Shown: positions 1-8,879, numbered from the stretch's first letter. The stretch: 64,000 nt of DNA from Algoriphagus oliviformis (GCF_017254915.1 NZ_JAFKCT010000011.1:82842-146841), one strand, 5' to 3'. Numbers and translations are program-made. Notes: generated by a model from the sequence alone, not told the origin.

Positions 1-916
1 GGTCTTCGACCAAAATAAAATCCGCGGCGTCGCCTTCCCGCAGCTGTCCGATATGCAGGGAATAGTGGTCGATGGGATTCAGGCAGGCCGCCCGCAGCAC
101 GTCGAAGAGGTCTTTTCCCTTGGCGACAGCCCGAGCCGCCAGTTCGTTGATATGGGAGATGGCCAGGTTGTCCGGATGCTTGTCGTCCGAGCAGAACAGG
201 ATCATCTCGGGATAGTCGTCGATCAGGTCGATGAGCGCTTCGAAGTTTTTGGCCGCGGAGCCTTCGCGGATGGAGATTTTCATCCCCAGCTTGATTTTGC
301 CCAAAGCCTCTTCGTAGGTGAAGCACTCGTGGTCGGTGCTGGGGCCAGCGCTGACGTACTTTTCGGCCAATTCGCCAGTGAGTCCAGGCGCATGCCCGTC
401 GATAGGTTTGCCGTATTTCTGGGAAATTTGGATCTTTTCCATCACCAGCGGATCCCGATGCACCGTGCCGGGCCAGTTCATCATCTCGGCGAGGTAGCGG
501 ATCTCGGGCCGCGCCATGAGATTTTCGATGTCTGCGGCGCTGATTTCCCCGCCCGCCGTCTCGAAGGGAGTGGCCGGTACGCAGGAAGGCGCTCCAAAAT
601 AGAACTTGAAGGGCACCTGCTGGCCGTTTTCGATCATGTATTCCACTCCGTCCATGCCGCAGACGTTGGCGATCTCGTGGGGATCGGAGATGGTCGCCAC
701 CGTGCCGTGCACGACCGCCAGCCGGGCAAATTCCGAAGGAACCAGCATGGAACTCTCCACGTGCACATGGGCATCGATGAAGCCGGGCATGAGGTAGGGG
801 AGGCCTTCTTGGGCAGGGATTTCGCGGATTTCGGTGATTTTCCCCTCGGAGACGGACAGTTCTGCGGGATAGATTTTTCGCTGGGGGATGTCGACGAGGT
901 TTCCTTGGATTTTCAT
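1..916 (-). CDS. ade: adenine deaminase, 3' part cut by window edge
   Basis: Adenine deaminase converts adenine to hypoxanthine and ammonia in purine salvage. About 305 N-terminal residues are visible from an ATG at 916; the rest lies outside the window (family usually about 540-600 residues). The metal-binding motif DAHVHVESSM of the amidohydrolase fold lies near residue 50, followed by the family signature SDPHEIANVCG and, later, the conserved stretch CSDDKHPDNL. The reading frame is open to the edge. It is transcribed divergently from cmk. I see no frameshift. The distinctive motif set separates it from generic dihydroorotase-like amidohydrolases. Confidence 0.93.
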   Translation of the reverse strand, partial: MKIQGNLVDIPQRKIYPAELSVSEGKITEIREIPAQEGLPYLMPGFIDAHVHVESSMLVPSEFARLAVVHGTVATISDPHEIANVCGMDGVEYMIENGQQVPFKFYFGAPSCVPATPFETAGGEISAADIENLMARPEIRYLAEMMNWPGTVHRDPLVMEKIQISQKYGKPIDGHAPGLTGELAEKYVSAGPSTDHECFTYEEALGKIKLGMKISIREGSAAKNFEALIDLIDDYPEMILFCSDDKHPDNLAISHINELAARAVAKGKDLFDVLRAACLNPIDHYSLHIGQLREGDAADFILVED

Positions 917-1003
917 GGGCAAAAGATCAAAAAGGGGAGTCTTTTCGGGGACTTCGGGCTTTGGTGAATCCCGCTTTGGGAAAAGGGTTTGGATTAAAAC
1001 TAC

Positions 1004-1011
1004 TATATTTG
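1004..1011 (+). promoter_or_regulatory. putative -7 element upstream of cmk
   Basis: TATATTTG matches the Bacteroidota housekeeping -7 consensus TAnnTTTG and lies 38 bases before the cmk ATG. A TTTG that could act as the -33 box is at 975-978, with a spacing of 25 that is longer than the usual 19-21. Inference from motif only. Confidence 0.5.
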
Positions 1012-1049
1012 CGCAAAATTATACGCCAAAAACAAGACTGGTTTCTTTA

Positions 1050-1754
1050 ATGGGGAAAATCGTCATTGCCATAGATGGCTACTCAGGCTGTGGTAAAAGC
1101 TCCACCGCCAAAGCGGTAGCCAAAGCACTAGGATACACCTACATTGATTCGGGGGCGATGTACCGAGCGGCGACCCTGCACTTTTTGAACCACTACCTCC
1201 TCGCCTCCAACCCGCATGACGTGGAAAAGGGCCTGAAGACCCTGGAGATTTCGTTCCACCTCAATCCCGAGACCAACATCCAGGAGACCTACCTCAACGG
1301 ACTGAACGTGGAGGACGAAATCCGCACCATGCGTGTGTCGGAAAATGTCAGCCAGATCGCCACGATCAAGGAAATCCGCCGTGAGCTCGTTGCCCAGCAG
1401 CAGCGCCTCGGCCGAAAGAAAGGCGTGGTCATGGACGGCCGCGATGTGGGCTCGGTCGTGTTCCCCGATGCGGAGCTGAAGGTCTTCATGACCGCCAACT
1501 TGCATACCCGTTCGGTCCGACGCCAAGCGGAGCTTTTGGAGAAAGGCGAGCTGGTGGACTTGGAAGATATCAAGAAAAACCTCGCTTCCCGAGACCAGGT
1601 GGACTCCACCCGGGCGGAGGGGCCTTTGAAAAAAATGGAAGATGCCATGGAAGTGGATACCAGTGATATTAGCTTTGACGAGCAGGTGAAGGCCATCGTC
1701 GACCGCGCCAGGGAGATCATCCAAAAACAAGAAAGCTATGCAGGTAAGCATTGA
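1050..1754 (+). CDS. cmk: cytidylate kinase
   Basis: (d)CMP kinase phosphorylates CMP/dCMP to the diphosphates with ATP in the cytoplasm. The 234-residue protein begins MGKIVIAIDGYSGCGKSST, a P-loop at residues 9-17. It continues with the substrate signature YIDSGAMYRA and the MDGRDVGSVVFPDA motif, all typical of bacterial Cmk, and length fits the family (220-235). I chose the ATG at 1050 because the frame upstream lacks Cmk similarity and a -7 promoter element sits just before it. The 3' end overlaps the ispH start by 17 bases, so the two are probably translationally coupled. Confidence 0.96.
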   Translation: MGKIVIAIDGYSGCGKSSTAKAVAKALGYTYIDSGAMYRAATLHFLNHYLLASNPHDVEKGLKTLEISFHLNPETNIQETYLNGLNVEDEIRTMRVSENVSQIATIKEIRRELVAQQQRLGRKKGVVMDGRDVGSVVFPDAELKVFMTANLHTRSVRRQAELLEKGELVDLEDIKKNLASRDQVDSTRAEGPLKKMEDAMEVDTSDISFDEQVKAIVDRAREIIQKQESYAGKH

Positions 1755-2634
1755 CAAAAATTCGGGCTACTGCTTCGGAGTCGAATTTGCCATCAAGATG
1801 GCGGAGGACGAGATGGGGAATGGCGACACGCTCTACTGTCTGGGAGACATCGTGCACAACGACATGGAAGTCAGCCGGCTGAGCGCGAAGGGCCTCGTGG
1901 TCATCGACCGCGAGCAGCTGCAGGAGCTGCACGACTGCAAGGTGCTCATCCGCGCCCACGGAGAGCCTCCCGAGACCTACAAAACAGCCATCGAAAACAA
2001 CATCGAGCTCATCGATGCCTCCTGCCCGGTGGTGCTCAAGCTCCAGCATCGGGTCAAAAACGCCTTTGACAAGATGGAGCGCGAAAACGGCCAGATCGTG
2101 ATCTATGGGAAGAAAGGCCATGCCGAAGTCATCGGCCTCACCGGCCAGACCCTGGAAAAGGCCGTGGTGGTGATGGAAGACTCCGATTTGGAAAAGATCG
2201 ACTACACCCGGCCGGTGACCCTGTTTAGCCAGACGACGAAGAGTACCAAAGGCTTTTACCAGCTTTCTGACAAAATCGGGAGCCGGATCAAGGCTGCGAA
2301 AGGCGAGCTCAACGAGGTGGATTTCAACGCCAACGACTCCATCTGTCGGCAGGTGTCCAATCGGGAGCCGCAGCTGCAGAAGTTTTCCCAGGAAAACGAC
2401 GTGATCCTTTTCGTGTCGGGCAAGAAAAGCTCCAACGGCAAGGCGCTGTACCAGGTCTGTCTCTCTGAAAACCCACGCAGCTACTTCATCGAGAATGAGA
2501 CCGAGCTCAGCGCAGACTGGTTTCATCCAGAGGACAAGGTGGGAATCTGCGGGGCCACGTCCACGCCGATGTGGCTGATGGAGCAGGTCAAGTCCTATGT
2601 GGAAGGCTTGGAGGAAAAGAGCCTTCATGCCTGA
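1738..2634 (+). CDS. ispH: 4-hydroxy-3-methylbut-2-enyl diphosphate reductase
   Basis: IspH (LytB) is the iron-sulfur enzyme making IPP and DMAPP in the last step of the MEP isoprenoid pathway. The 298-residue product has the three cluster cysteines in their usual contexts: SGYCFGV (Cys12), DASCPVV and NDSICRQVSNRE. Substrate-binding histidines are seen in IVHND and RAHGEPP, and the family motif CGATSTP lies near the C terminus. It overlaps cmk, forming a two-gene operon; the cmk-ispH link is common in Bacteroidota. ispE of the same pathway lies at 29.9 kb in this window. Confidence 0.96.
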   Translation: MQVSIDKNSGYCFGVEFAIKMAEDEMGNGDTLYCLGDIVHNDMEVSRLSAKGLVVIDREQLQELHDCKVLIRAHGEPPETYKTAIENNIELIDASCPVVLKLQHRVKNAFDKMERENGQIVIYGKKGHAEVIGLTGQTLEKAVVVMEDSDLEKIDYTRPVTLFSQTTKSTKGFYQLSDKIGSRIKAAKGELNEVDFNANDSICRQVSNREPQLQKFSQENDVILFVSGKKSSNGKALYQVCLSENPRSYFIENETELSADWFHPEDKVGICGATSTPMWLMEQVKSYVEGLEEKSLHA

Positions 2635-2710
2635 ATTTCACCGCCTGTCCGCGTAATCAAAAGTTCGAACAATTAATGTGACTTACTCTCCATATCAAAA
2701 GGTTTTTCTT

Positions 2711-2718
2711 TAGATTTG
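2711..2718 (+). promoter_or_regulatory. putative -7 element of the nqr operon
   Basis: TAGATTTG fits the TAnnTTTG consensus and lies 37 bases before the nqrA ATG. No clear TTTG -33 box is seen at the expected distance. The position predicts a short A-rich leader. Confidence 0.45.
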
Positions 2719-2754
2719 GGGCGTTTTTCACAAGCTCATAGTTCAAAAACAGAT

Positions 2755-4104
2755 ATGTCTAAAATAGTGAAGCTTAAGAAAGGTTTCGACTTGAAGCTAG
2801 TGGGTAAGGCTCCCCAGGAGATCGCCAACTTAGCCTCGGCAACGACCTTCGCAATTAAGCCGACAGACTTTCCGGGGATCCAACGCCCTAAAGTTCTTGT
2901 CAATGAAGGGGATACGGTAAAGGCCGGCACTCCCATACTGATCGACAAAGCCATGGATCAGGTGATCTATGCAGCCCCGGTTTCCGGTGAGATTGTAGAA
3001 GTCAAGCGAGGCGACAAAAGGAAGCTTCTCGAGATCAAGATTCTGGCGGATCAAACCATCACCCACGAAAACTTTGGAAAGATCGACCTCACCCAGGATC
3101 GTGATGCCCTAGCTGCCCAGCTGGCATCCACCGGGGTATGGCCAAACATCCTCCAGCGTCCGTACGGAGTAGTGGCCAATCCGGCGGACAGCCCCAAGGC
3201 GATCTTCGTTTCTGCCTTTGACACCAACCCCTTGGCTCCGGACTACGGATTCACCCTCCAAGGTCAGGAGAAGTACTTCCAGGCAGGGATCGACGCGCTG
3301 GCTAAGCTCACCAAAGGCAAAGTCCATGTGAACGTGGATGGCTCCAAGCCTGCACCGGCGATTTTCTCCGGAGTGAAAAATGCACAGATCAACCAGTTTT
3401 CCGGTCCACACCCTGCCGGAAACGTAGGCGTGCAGATCCACCACCTCGATCCGATCAACAAAGGCGAAATCGCCTGGACCGTGAGTCCTGTCGGAGTCGT
3501 GCAGATCGGCAAGGCCGTGCTGGAAGGCATCTACGATGCGTCCAGAGTAGTTGCGCTGACTGGCTCTGAGCTGACCAAAACCGGCTTCGTGAAAACCTAC
3601 ACAGGTGCCAACGTCTCCAGCTTTGTCAAAGGAAACCTCAACTCCGGACACGTGCGGGTAATCTCCGGCAACGTGCTGACCGGAGAGAAAGTGAACCTTG
3701 ACGGATTCTTGGGCTTCTACCACAGCCAGATCACGGTAATCCCTGAGGGCGACCAAGAGGAGTTTTTGGGCTGGCTACTGCCTACCACTTCCAAGCTGAG
3801 CTTCCACAGAGCCCTGGGTATGTTCTCTTTCCTCAACAAGGGAGAGTTCAAGGTGGACACCAATACCCACGGTGAAGAGCGCGCTTTTGTGGTGACCGGG
3901 GAATTTGAGAAAGTACTTCCTATGGATATCCTGCCTACCTATCTGTTTAAGGCCATCATCGCCGAGGACTATGACGAGATGGAGGAGCTGGGCCTGTATG
4001 AAATCGTGGAAGAGGACGTAGCCCTTTGCGAATTTGTAGATCCTTCAAAAAATGAATTGCAGGTGTTGGTAAGACACGGGATTGAATTATTAATGTATAG
4101 TTAA
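2755..4104 (+). CDS. nqrA: Na+-translocating NADH:quinone reductase subunit A
   Basis: NqrA is the peripheral quinone-site subunit of the sodium-pumping NADH:quinone oxidoreductase. The 449-residue protein starts MSKIVKLKKGFDLKLVG, the typical NqrA N terminus, and carries the RnfC-like barrel/biotinyl-like region (VNEGDTVKAGTPILIDK, YAAPVSGEIVE) and the family stretch VSAFDTNPLAPDYGF. The ATG at 2755 was preferred over one 39 bases upstream because family alignment starts at MSK and the upstream codons would lie over the promoter-proximal leader. Three bases separate it from nqrB. Confidence 0.96.
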   Translation: MSKIVKLKKGFDLKLVGKAPQEIANLASATTFAIKPTDFPGIQRPKVLVNEGDTVKAGTPILIDKAMDQVIYAAPVSGEIVEVKRGDKRKLLEIKILADQTITHENFGKIDLTQDRDALAAQLASTGVWPNILQRPYGVVANPADSPKAIFVSAFDTNPLAPDYGFTLQGQEKYFQAGIDALAKLTKGKVHVNVDGSKPAPAIFSGVKNAQINQFSGPHPAGNVGVQIHHLDPINKGEIAWTVSPVGVVQIGKAVLEGIYDASRVVALTGSELTKTGFVKTYTGANVSSFVKGNLNSGHVRVISGNVLTGEKVNLDGFLGFYHSQITVIPEGDQEEFLGWLLPTTSKLSFHRALGMFSFLNKGEFKVDTNTHGEERAFVVTGEFEKVLPMDILPTYLFKAIIAEDYDEMEELGLYEIVEEDVALCEFVDPSKNELQVLVRHGIELLMYS

Positions 4105-4107
4105 GAT

Positions 4108-5310
4108 ATGAAGGCATTACAAAAACTCTTCGACAATCTAAAACCGAACTTTGAAAAGGGAGGCAAGTGGGAAAAGTTTCATACCCTCTACGAAGGCCAT
4201 AGAACGATCGTTTTCGCGCCGGACTTGACGACCAAAGCCAAAGGAGCACAGATCAAGGATGCAACAGACCTGAAGCGGGTGATGATCACCGTAGTGATCG
4301 CCATGATCCCGACTTTGCTCTTTGGGATCTTCAACGTAGGCGAGCAGCACTTCCTGGCTATCGGCGAGGACGCTACCTGGGTGGACAAGGCGCTCTTTGG
4401 TGCAATGTCCGTATTGCCCATTCTGATCGTGACCTATGGGGTCGGATTGCTGACCGAATTTATCTTCTGCGTGGTGCGCAATCACCCCATCAGCGAAGGA
4501 TACCTGGTGTCCGGAATGCTGATCGCCCTGGTGATGCCTCCGCATATTCCGCTTTGGCAGGTTGCGCTGGCGACCATCTTCGCCGTAGTGATCGGCAAGG
4601 AGGTCTTTGGCGGTACCGGGATGAACATCCTCAACGTGGCCATGACTGCCCGTGCGTTCCTTTATTTTGCCTATCCAGCCAATATCTCCGGTGACCAAGT
4701 TTGGACGTACCTGTCTGACAAGGCGCCAGTGGATGGCTTCTCCGGTGCTACTGCCCTTTCTGTAGTTTACAATGCCGGCGTGCAAAACACCAATGCGGTA
4801 GACGCCCTCAACCAGCACAACTCCGTCGTCGGCGAGGGGCTGTATAGCCTTTCCAACATGTTTATGGGCTGGATACCAGGATCTATCGGTGAGACATCCA
4901 CCCTGATGTGTCTGGTGGGTGCGGTGATTCTGATCGCGACCGGAGTGGGAAGCTGGAAGATTATCGTTTCCGGATTTGCAGGTGCTTATGTGATGGGCAC
5001 GGTAATGAATCTCCTGGCTGTCAACGAATATATGGCGCTTCCTCCCCAGTACCACTGGGTGATGGGCGGCTTGGCCTTTGGTATCGTCTTCATGGCTACC
5101 GACCCGGTATCCGCGGCGCAGACCGAGACAGGCAAGTGGATCTATGGATTCCTGATCGGTGTCTTCACCATCATCATCCGAGTGACCAACCCTGCCTATC
5201 CTGAGGGGATCATGCTTGCGGTTCTGTTCATGAACGTGGTAGCACCACTGATCGATTATTATGTAGTAAAAGCAAACAAAACAAGGAGGTTACAACGTGC
5301 AACAGTCTAA
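4108..5310 (+). CDS. nqrB: Na+-translocating NADH:quinone reductase subunit B
   Basis: Integral membrane subunit that carries covalent FMN and riboflavin and forms part of the sodium path. The 400-residue protein has about ten hydrophobic segments. The SGAT motif in FSGATAL (DNA about 4740) is the family site where FMN is esterified to threonine. The GKEVFGGTGMNILNVAMTAR region is typical of NqrB/RnfD. Its last 14 bases overlap the nqrC reading frame, and an unusually strong ribosome-binding sequence for nqrC lies inside its 3' end. Confidence 0.97.
   Translation: MKALQKLFDNLKPNFEKGGKWEKFHTLYEGHRTIVFAPDLTTKAKGAQIKDATDLKRVMITVVIAMIPTLLFGIFNVGEQHFLAIGEDATWVDKALFGAMSVLPILIVTYGVGLLTEFIFCVVRNHPISEGYLVSGMLIALVMPPHIPLWQVALATIFAVVIGKEVFGGTGMNILNVAMTARAFLYFAYPANISGDQVWTYLSDKAPVDGFSGATALSVVYNAGVQNTNAVDALNQHNSVVGEGLYSLSNMFMGWIPGSIGETSTLMCLVGAVILIATGVGSWKIIVSGFAGAYVMGTVMNLLAVNEYMALPPQYHWVMGGLAFGIVFMATDPVSAAQTETGKWIYGFLIGVFTIIIRVTNPAYPEGIMLAVLFMNVVAPLIDYYVVKANKTRRLQRATV
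5283..5289 (+). promoter_or_regulatory. strong Shine-Dalgarno for nqrC
   Basis: AAGGAGG, a full match to the anti-Shine-Dalgarno core, ends 7 bases before the GTG start of nqrC and lies within nqrB codons. It decides the GTG start. Such sites are rare in Bacteroidota, where most genes, including those nearby, have only A-rich leaders. Confidence 0.7.
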
Positions 5311-6049
5311 TACTTACGTAATTGTTTATTCCGCTGTATTGACCATTATCCTGGGGCTTTTGCTCTCAGGTTCCGCCCAGCTTTTGGGGCCAAGACAGCA
5401 GAAGGCCATCGCGTTGGACAAGAAGAAGCAGATTCTTGGCGCGGTAATCAGTGCCGAAGAGATCGGAGCGATGAGCCCTGATCAGGTCAATGAGTTTTAC
5501 GAAAACAACATTTCCTCCATTGTAGTCGACATCAACGGCAAGGAAATCACCGATGGTGGCGTCACTGCAGAGAAGGTGGAGATTGCCAAAGACTACAAGA
5601 AGCCAGCTGACCAGAGATCCTACCCGGTATTTATATTCCATGCGGAAGGAAATCCTGCAGAGGTGAAGTCCTACATCCTGCCGCTGTATGGCGCAGGTCT
5701 TTGGGATGCCATCTGGGGCTATATCGCTTTGGAAACGGATATGAATACCATCGCAGGTATCACACTGGCCCACGCGGGTGAGACTCCGGGTCTAGGCGCC
5801 AGAATCACCGAGGGTGAGGTGCAGGCAAGATATGTAGGCAAGAAGATCTTTGACGAGTCCGGAGAGCTGGTAGCAGTCCAGATGATGAAGGGCGAGGGCA
5901 AAGACTATTCTGGCGACGAGCACAAAGTGGACGGGATGTCTGGAGCGACCATCACCGGCAACGGGGTGAACAACATGCTGAAGGCCTATCTGACCCACTA
6001 CGAAGCGTACATCAAAGGGAAGTCCCAATCAGCGGTGGCTGGCCTGTAA
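5297..6049 (+). CDS. nqrC: Na+-translocating NADH:quinone reductase subunit C
   Basis: NqrC is the periplasm-facing subunit with one covalent FMN. The 250-residue product has a single N-terminal membrane helix (about residues 6-28) and an FMN-binding domain. The motif DGMSGATITGNGV near the C terminus provides the threonine for flavin linkage. The region ETPGLGARI is also conserved in the NqrC/RnfG family. The start is GTG at 5297, supported by AAGGAGG at 5283-5289; the gene overlaps nqrB by 14 bases in another frame. Thirty bases separate it from nqrD. Confidence 0.96.
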   Translation: MQQSNTYVIVYSAVLTIILGLLLSGSAQLLGPRQQKAIALDKKKQILGAVISAEEIGAMSPDQVNEFYENNISSIVVDINGKEITDGGVTAEKVEIAKDYKKPADQRSYPVFIFHAEGNPAEVKSYILPLYGAGLWDAIWGYIALETDMNTIAGITLAHAGETPGLGARITEGEVQARYVGKKIFDESGELVAVQMMKGEGKDYSGDEHKVDGMSGATITGNGVNNMLKAYLTHYEAYIKGKSQSAVAGL

Positions 6050-6079
6050 ATCATTTTCAACTCACCTAATTCAATTAAA

Positions 6080-6763
6080 ATGAGTGCTGAAACATTAGAA
6101 AAAGCGATCGAGAAAAAGCCGGCCGAAGCGCTGCTCTCGAAGCGAAGAAAAAGAATCGTAGCCGATCCACTGGTAGACGAAAACCCGATCACCATCCAGG
6201 TGTTGGGGATCTGCTCCGCGCTGGCAGTGACCACGCAGATGCAGCCGACTTTGGTCATGGCCATTTCCGTTACTTTTGTGATTGCCCTGTCCAACGTGGT
6301 AATCTCCCTGATGAGAAACACCATCCCTTCCCGCGTGAGGATCATTGTGCAGCTCGCTGTGGTTGCGACGCTGGTGACGCTGGTAAGTGAGGTGTTGAAA
6401 GCTTTTGCCTACGACATGTACAAGGAGCTTTCCGTATTCATCGGTCTGATCATTACCAACTGTATCGTAATGGGTCGTCTGGAAGCTTTCGCCATGGGCA
6501 ATAAGCCTTATGACTCCATGCTGGATGGTCTGGGCTCTGCCCTGGGCTACTCTTGGATCATCCTGACCGTGGCCTTCTTCAGAGAGCTGTGGGGTTCAGG
6601 ATCTGTATTCGGTATCCCTGTGTTTGATTACGTTTCTGGTCTTTTCGGTCCAGACTTCAGCCTGGCTACCAACGGTCTGATGGTGACTCCAGTGGGAGCC
6701 TTTATCATCCTCGGACTGATCGTATGGGTACAGCGTACCAAAACAGGATATGTTGAACACTAA
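6080..6763 (+). CDS. nqrD: Na+-translocating NADH:quinone reductase subunit D
   Basis: Six-helix membrane subunit homologous to RnfE. The 227-residue protein contains the two conserved cysteine regions LGICSALAVTTQMQPT and TNCIVMGRLEAFAM. In the known complex these, with two from NqrE, bind the membrane-embedded iron or 2Fe-2S centre. A charged N-terminal tail of about 35 residues precedes the first helix. It sits 15 bases before nqrE. The family assignment is unambiguous. Confidence 0.96.
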   Translation: MSAETLEKAIEKKPAEALLSKRRKRIVADPLVDENPITIQVLGICSALAVTTQMQPTLVMAISVTFVIALSNVVISLMRNTIPSRVRIIVQLAVVATLVTLVSEVLKAFAYDMYKELSVFIGLIITNCIVMGRLEAFAMGNKPYDSMLDGLGSALGYSWIILTVAFFRELWGSGSVFGIPVFDYVSGLFGPDFSLATNGLMVTPVGAFIILGLIVWVQRTKTGYVEH

Positions 6764-6778
6764 TAAATCGACAGAAAA

Positions 6779-7390
6779 ATGGAATTAATTAGCCTTGGTA
6801 TTAGGTCGATCTTTATCGACAACATGATTTTTGCCTACTTCTTGGGAATGTGCTCTTTCCTTGCGGTTTCCAAGAAGGTAAGTACCGCGATCGGTCTGGG
6901 TGCGGCCGTAGTGTTCGTACTGGGTGTGACCGTACCCGTCAACTGGATTCTGAACGAGTTTGTATTGAAAGAGGGAGCCTTGACCTGGATCTCCGCGGAC
7001 ATGGCCTCCATCGACCTTTCTTTCCTTAGATTTATCATGTTTATCGCCATCATCGCAGGTATCGTGCAGCTGGTGGAGATGATCGTGGAGAAGTTTTCCC
7101 CTGCGCTCTACGGACAGCTGGGTATCTTCCTTCCGCTGATCGCGGTAAACTGTGCCATCTTGGGTGGCGGCCTGTTCATGGCCCAGCGAGACTACACCAT
7201 TGCCGAGTCAGCCGTGTACGGCTTTGGTTCTGGCTTAGGATTCATGCTGGCCATCGTGCTTTTGGCAGCTATCCGTGAAAAGATCAAGTATTCCCACGTG
7301 CCAAACGGTCTGAAAGGCCTTGGCATTACCATGCTTTTGACTGGTTTGATGGGGATCGCCTTCATGTCTTTCATGGGTATCGACCTGTAA
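6779..7390 (+). CDS. nqrE: Na+-translocating NADH:quinone reductase subunit E
   Basis: Six-helix membrane subunit homologous to RnfA and pseudo-symmetric to NqrD. The 203-residue protein shows FLGMCSFLAVSKK and AVNCAILGGGLFM, whose cysteines complete the intramembrane metal site with NqrD. Length matches the family (about 200). It is the last nqr gene here: a strong terminator follows 18 bases after the stop, and no nqrF (NADH dehydrogenase flavoprotein) is found downstream or elsewhere in the window. Confidence 0.96.
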   Translation: MELISLGIRSIFIDNMIFAYFLGMCSFLAVSKKVSTAIGLGAAVVFVLGVTVPVNWILNEFVLKEGALTWISADMASIDLSFLRFIMFIAIIAGIVQLVEMIVEKFSPALYGQLGIFLPLIAVNCAILGGGLFMAQRDYTIAESAVYGFGSGLGFMLAIVLLAAIREKIKYSHVPNGLKGLGITMLLTGLMGIAFMSFMGIDL

Positions 7391-7407
7391 TCGAAATCTG
7401 ACTTTAG

Positions 7408-7446
7408 AAAAAGGCTCCAAAGCATCACTTTGGAGCCTTTTTTTGT
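7408..7446 (+). terminator. rho-independent terminator of nqrA-E
   Basis: A 15-bp perfect stem (7408-7422 with 7428-7442, core GGCTCCAAAG) closes a 5-base loop and runs into T residues. It separates nqrE from the DUF1080 gene. Confidence 0.9.
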
Positions 7447-7515
7447 TTCCAACGGTAGGAGCTATTTTAGCCAGAGTCTCTATCTTGATCGCTCGAAAAC
7501 CTACAACCCAAAAAC

Positions 7516-8145
7516 ATGAAAAAACTACTCTTAGTATTGGTTCTTTGCACGGTCTCCCTGGCTGCATTTCCCCAAAAAGGCAAGTGGGTGGAACTTTTCA
7601 ACGGCAAAAACATGGACGGCTGGAAGCTGACCACCGATAGCCCCTCTTCCTTTTCTGTAGAAGATGGGACGATCAAAGTCGCCGGCCCTCGTGCCCATGC
7701 ATTCTACGATGGCCCTGTGGGAAACCACGACTTCAAAAACTTCGAACTGAAAGTGGAAGTGAAGACCATGCCCAAAGCCAATTCTGGCATCTTCATCCAC
7801 ACCAAATACCAGGAAACCGGCTGGCCGGGAATCGGGTATGAGATCCAGGTAAACCAATCCCACGGCGACTGGAGAAAGACCGGTAGCGTGTATTCCTTCC
7901 AAGACGTGAAAGAAGTCTATGTGAAGGACGGCGAGTGGTACACGGAGGAAGTGATCGTGAAAGACGGCAAAATCACCGTGAAGGTCAATGGCAAGGTGAT
8001 CAACGAATACGTGGAAGCGGAAGACACCAAAAGAGCCGGAAATCTTGGCGACAAGAAGCTGAGCTCCGGCACCATCGCCCTGCAAGCCCACGATCCCGAG
8101 AGCGTAATCTACTACAAAAGCGTCAAGCTGAAAGTGTTGGATTGA
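7516..8145 (+). CDS. secreted DUF1080 (3-keto-disaccharide hydrolase-like) protein
   Basis: The 209-residue protein has a signal peptide (MKKLLLVLVLCTVSLAAFPQ). A single concanavalin-like DUF1080 domain follows, recognised by LFNGKNMDGWK, the NFELKVEVKTMPKANSGIFIHTK-type strand pattern and the final LQAHDPESVIYYKSVKLK. DUF1080 is related to 3-keto-glucoside hydrolases and to carbohydrate-binding folds of planctomycetes and Bacteroidota. Substrate cannot be read from sequence. It has its own terminator and appears monocistronic. Export to the periplasm or surface is inferred. Confidence 0.88.
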   Translation: MKKLLLVLVLCTVSLAAFPQKGKWVELFNGKNMDGWKLTTDSPSSFSVEDGTIKVAGPRAHAFYDGPVGNHDFKNFELKVEVKTMPKANSGIFIHTKYQETGWPGIGYEIQVNQSHGDWRKTGSVYSFQDVKEVYVKDGEWYTEEVIVKDGKITVKVNGKVINEYVEAEDTKRAGNLGDKKLSSGTIALQAHDPESVIYYKSVKLKVLD

Positions 8146-8165
8146 GTTCATCCATAAAAAAATTG

Positions 8166-8198
8166 AATGCCCAGTCTTGTGATTGGGCATTTTTTTTG
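8166..8198 (+). terminator. rho-independent terminator after the DUF1080 gene
   Basis: AATGCCCA (8166-8173) pairs with TGGGCATT (8184-8191) and is followed by a T-run; it lies about 20 bases after the stop codon. Confidence 0.85.
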
Positions 8199-8223
8199 AC
8201 CTTGGCTGGCAAAATACCTGAAT

Positions 8224-8778
8224 ATGAAATTCACTTACCAACGCATCCTTTCCTACTTTTTGAGAGGGCTACTAGTGCTTACACCCTTGGCCGTCACTGC
8301 CTATGTGATCTATGCCATCTTTGTCTTTTTGGATGGTCTGATTCCCGTTCCATTTCCGGGAATCGGCATTCTCATGGTCATTGGTCTGATCACTTTTGCA
8401 GGCTACATGGCCAGCCTGTTCTTTACCAAGCCCCTGTTTGAATGGTTTGAGCGGGCGGTATTTAAGATTCCACTGGTCAACCTGCTCTACACGAGCATCA
8501 AGGACCTGATGAGTGCCTTTGTCGGGGACAAGAAAAAGTTCAGTTCACCGGTGATCGTACAGATGAGCGAATCGGTGGCCAGGTTGGGCTTTTTGACGCA
8601 AGATAACCTGGATGTCATCGGGCAGCCGGACATGGTCGCGGTATATTTTCCCCATAGCTACAACGTGTCCGGGAATGTCTTCCTGGTCAAGCGGGAGAAA
8701 GTCACCCCGCTCAAGGGCGTGAAGAGCTCTGACGTGATGAAGTTTATGGTGTCTGGCGGGGTGTCGCCTTTGGATTAA
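8224..8778 (+). CDS. DUF502 family membrane protein
   Basis: A 184-residue inner-membrane protein of the DUF502 family, function unknown. Two N-terminal hydrophobic segments (about residues 13-37 and 44-68) surround a short PVPFPGIG loop. A soluble C-terminal part follows with family motifs IPLVNLLYTSIKDL and VYFPHSYNVSGNVFLV. Length is slightly below the family average (about 200). It is read alone in this context, between a terminator and a promoter-like region, so the neighbours give no hint about function. Confidence 0.88.
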   Translation: MKFTYQRILSYFLRGLLVLTPLAVTAYVIYAIFVFLDGLIPVPFPGIGILMVIGLITFAGYMASLFFTKPLFEWFERAVFKIPLVNLLYTSIKDLMSAFVGDKKKFSSPVIVQMSESVARLGFLTQDNLDVIGQPDMVAVYFPHSYNVSGNVFLVKREKVTPLKGVKSSDVMKFMVSGGVSPLD

Positions 8779-8879
8779 TTCTTGGTTAGAGAAAAAAAAA
8801 AGGACTAAAAGCTTTGTGGTTGGTTTGAATTGTTTTTTCTTGAGAAAACCTACGTTCTAAGGGGTGATATATCGGGGCG

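Noticed and set aside
53..967. Plus-strand open frame at the left edge
   Set aside because: Antisense of adenine deaminase, whose motifs are clear on the minus strand.
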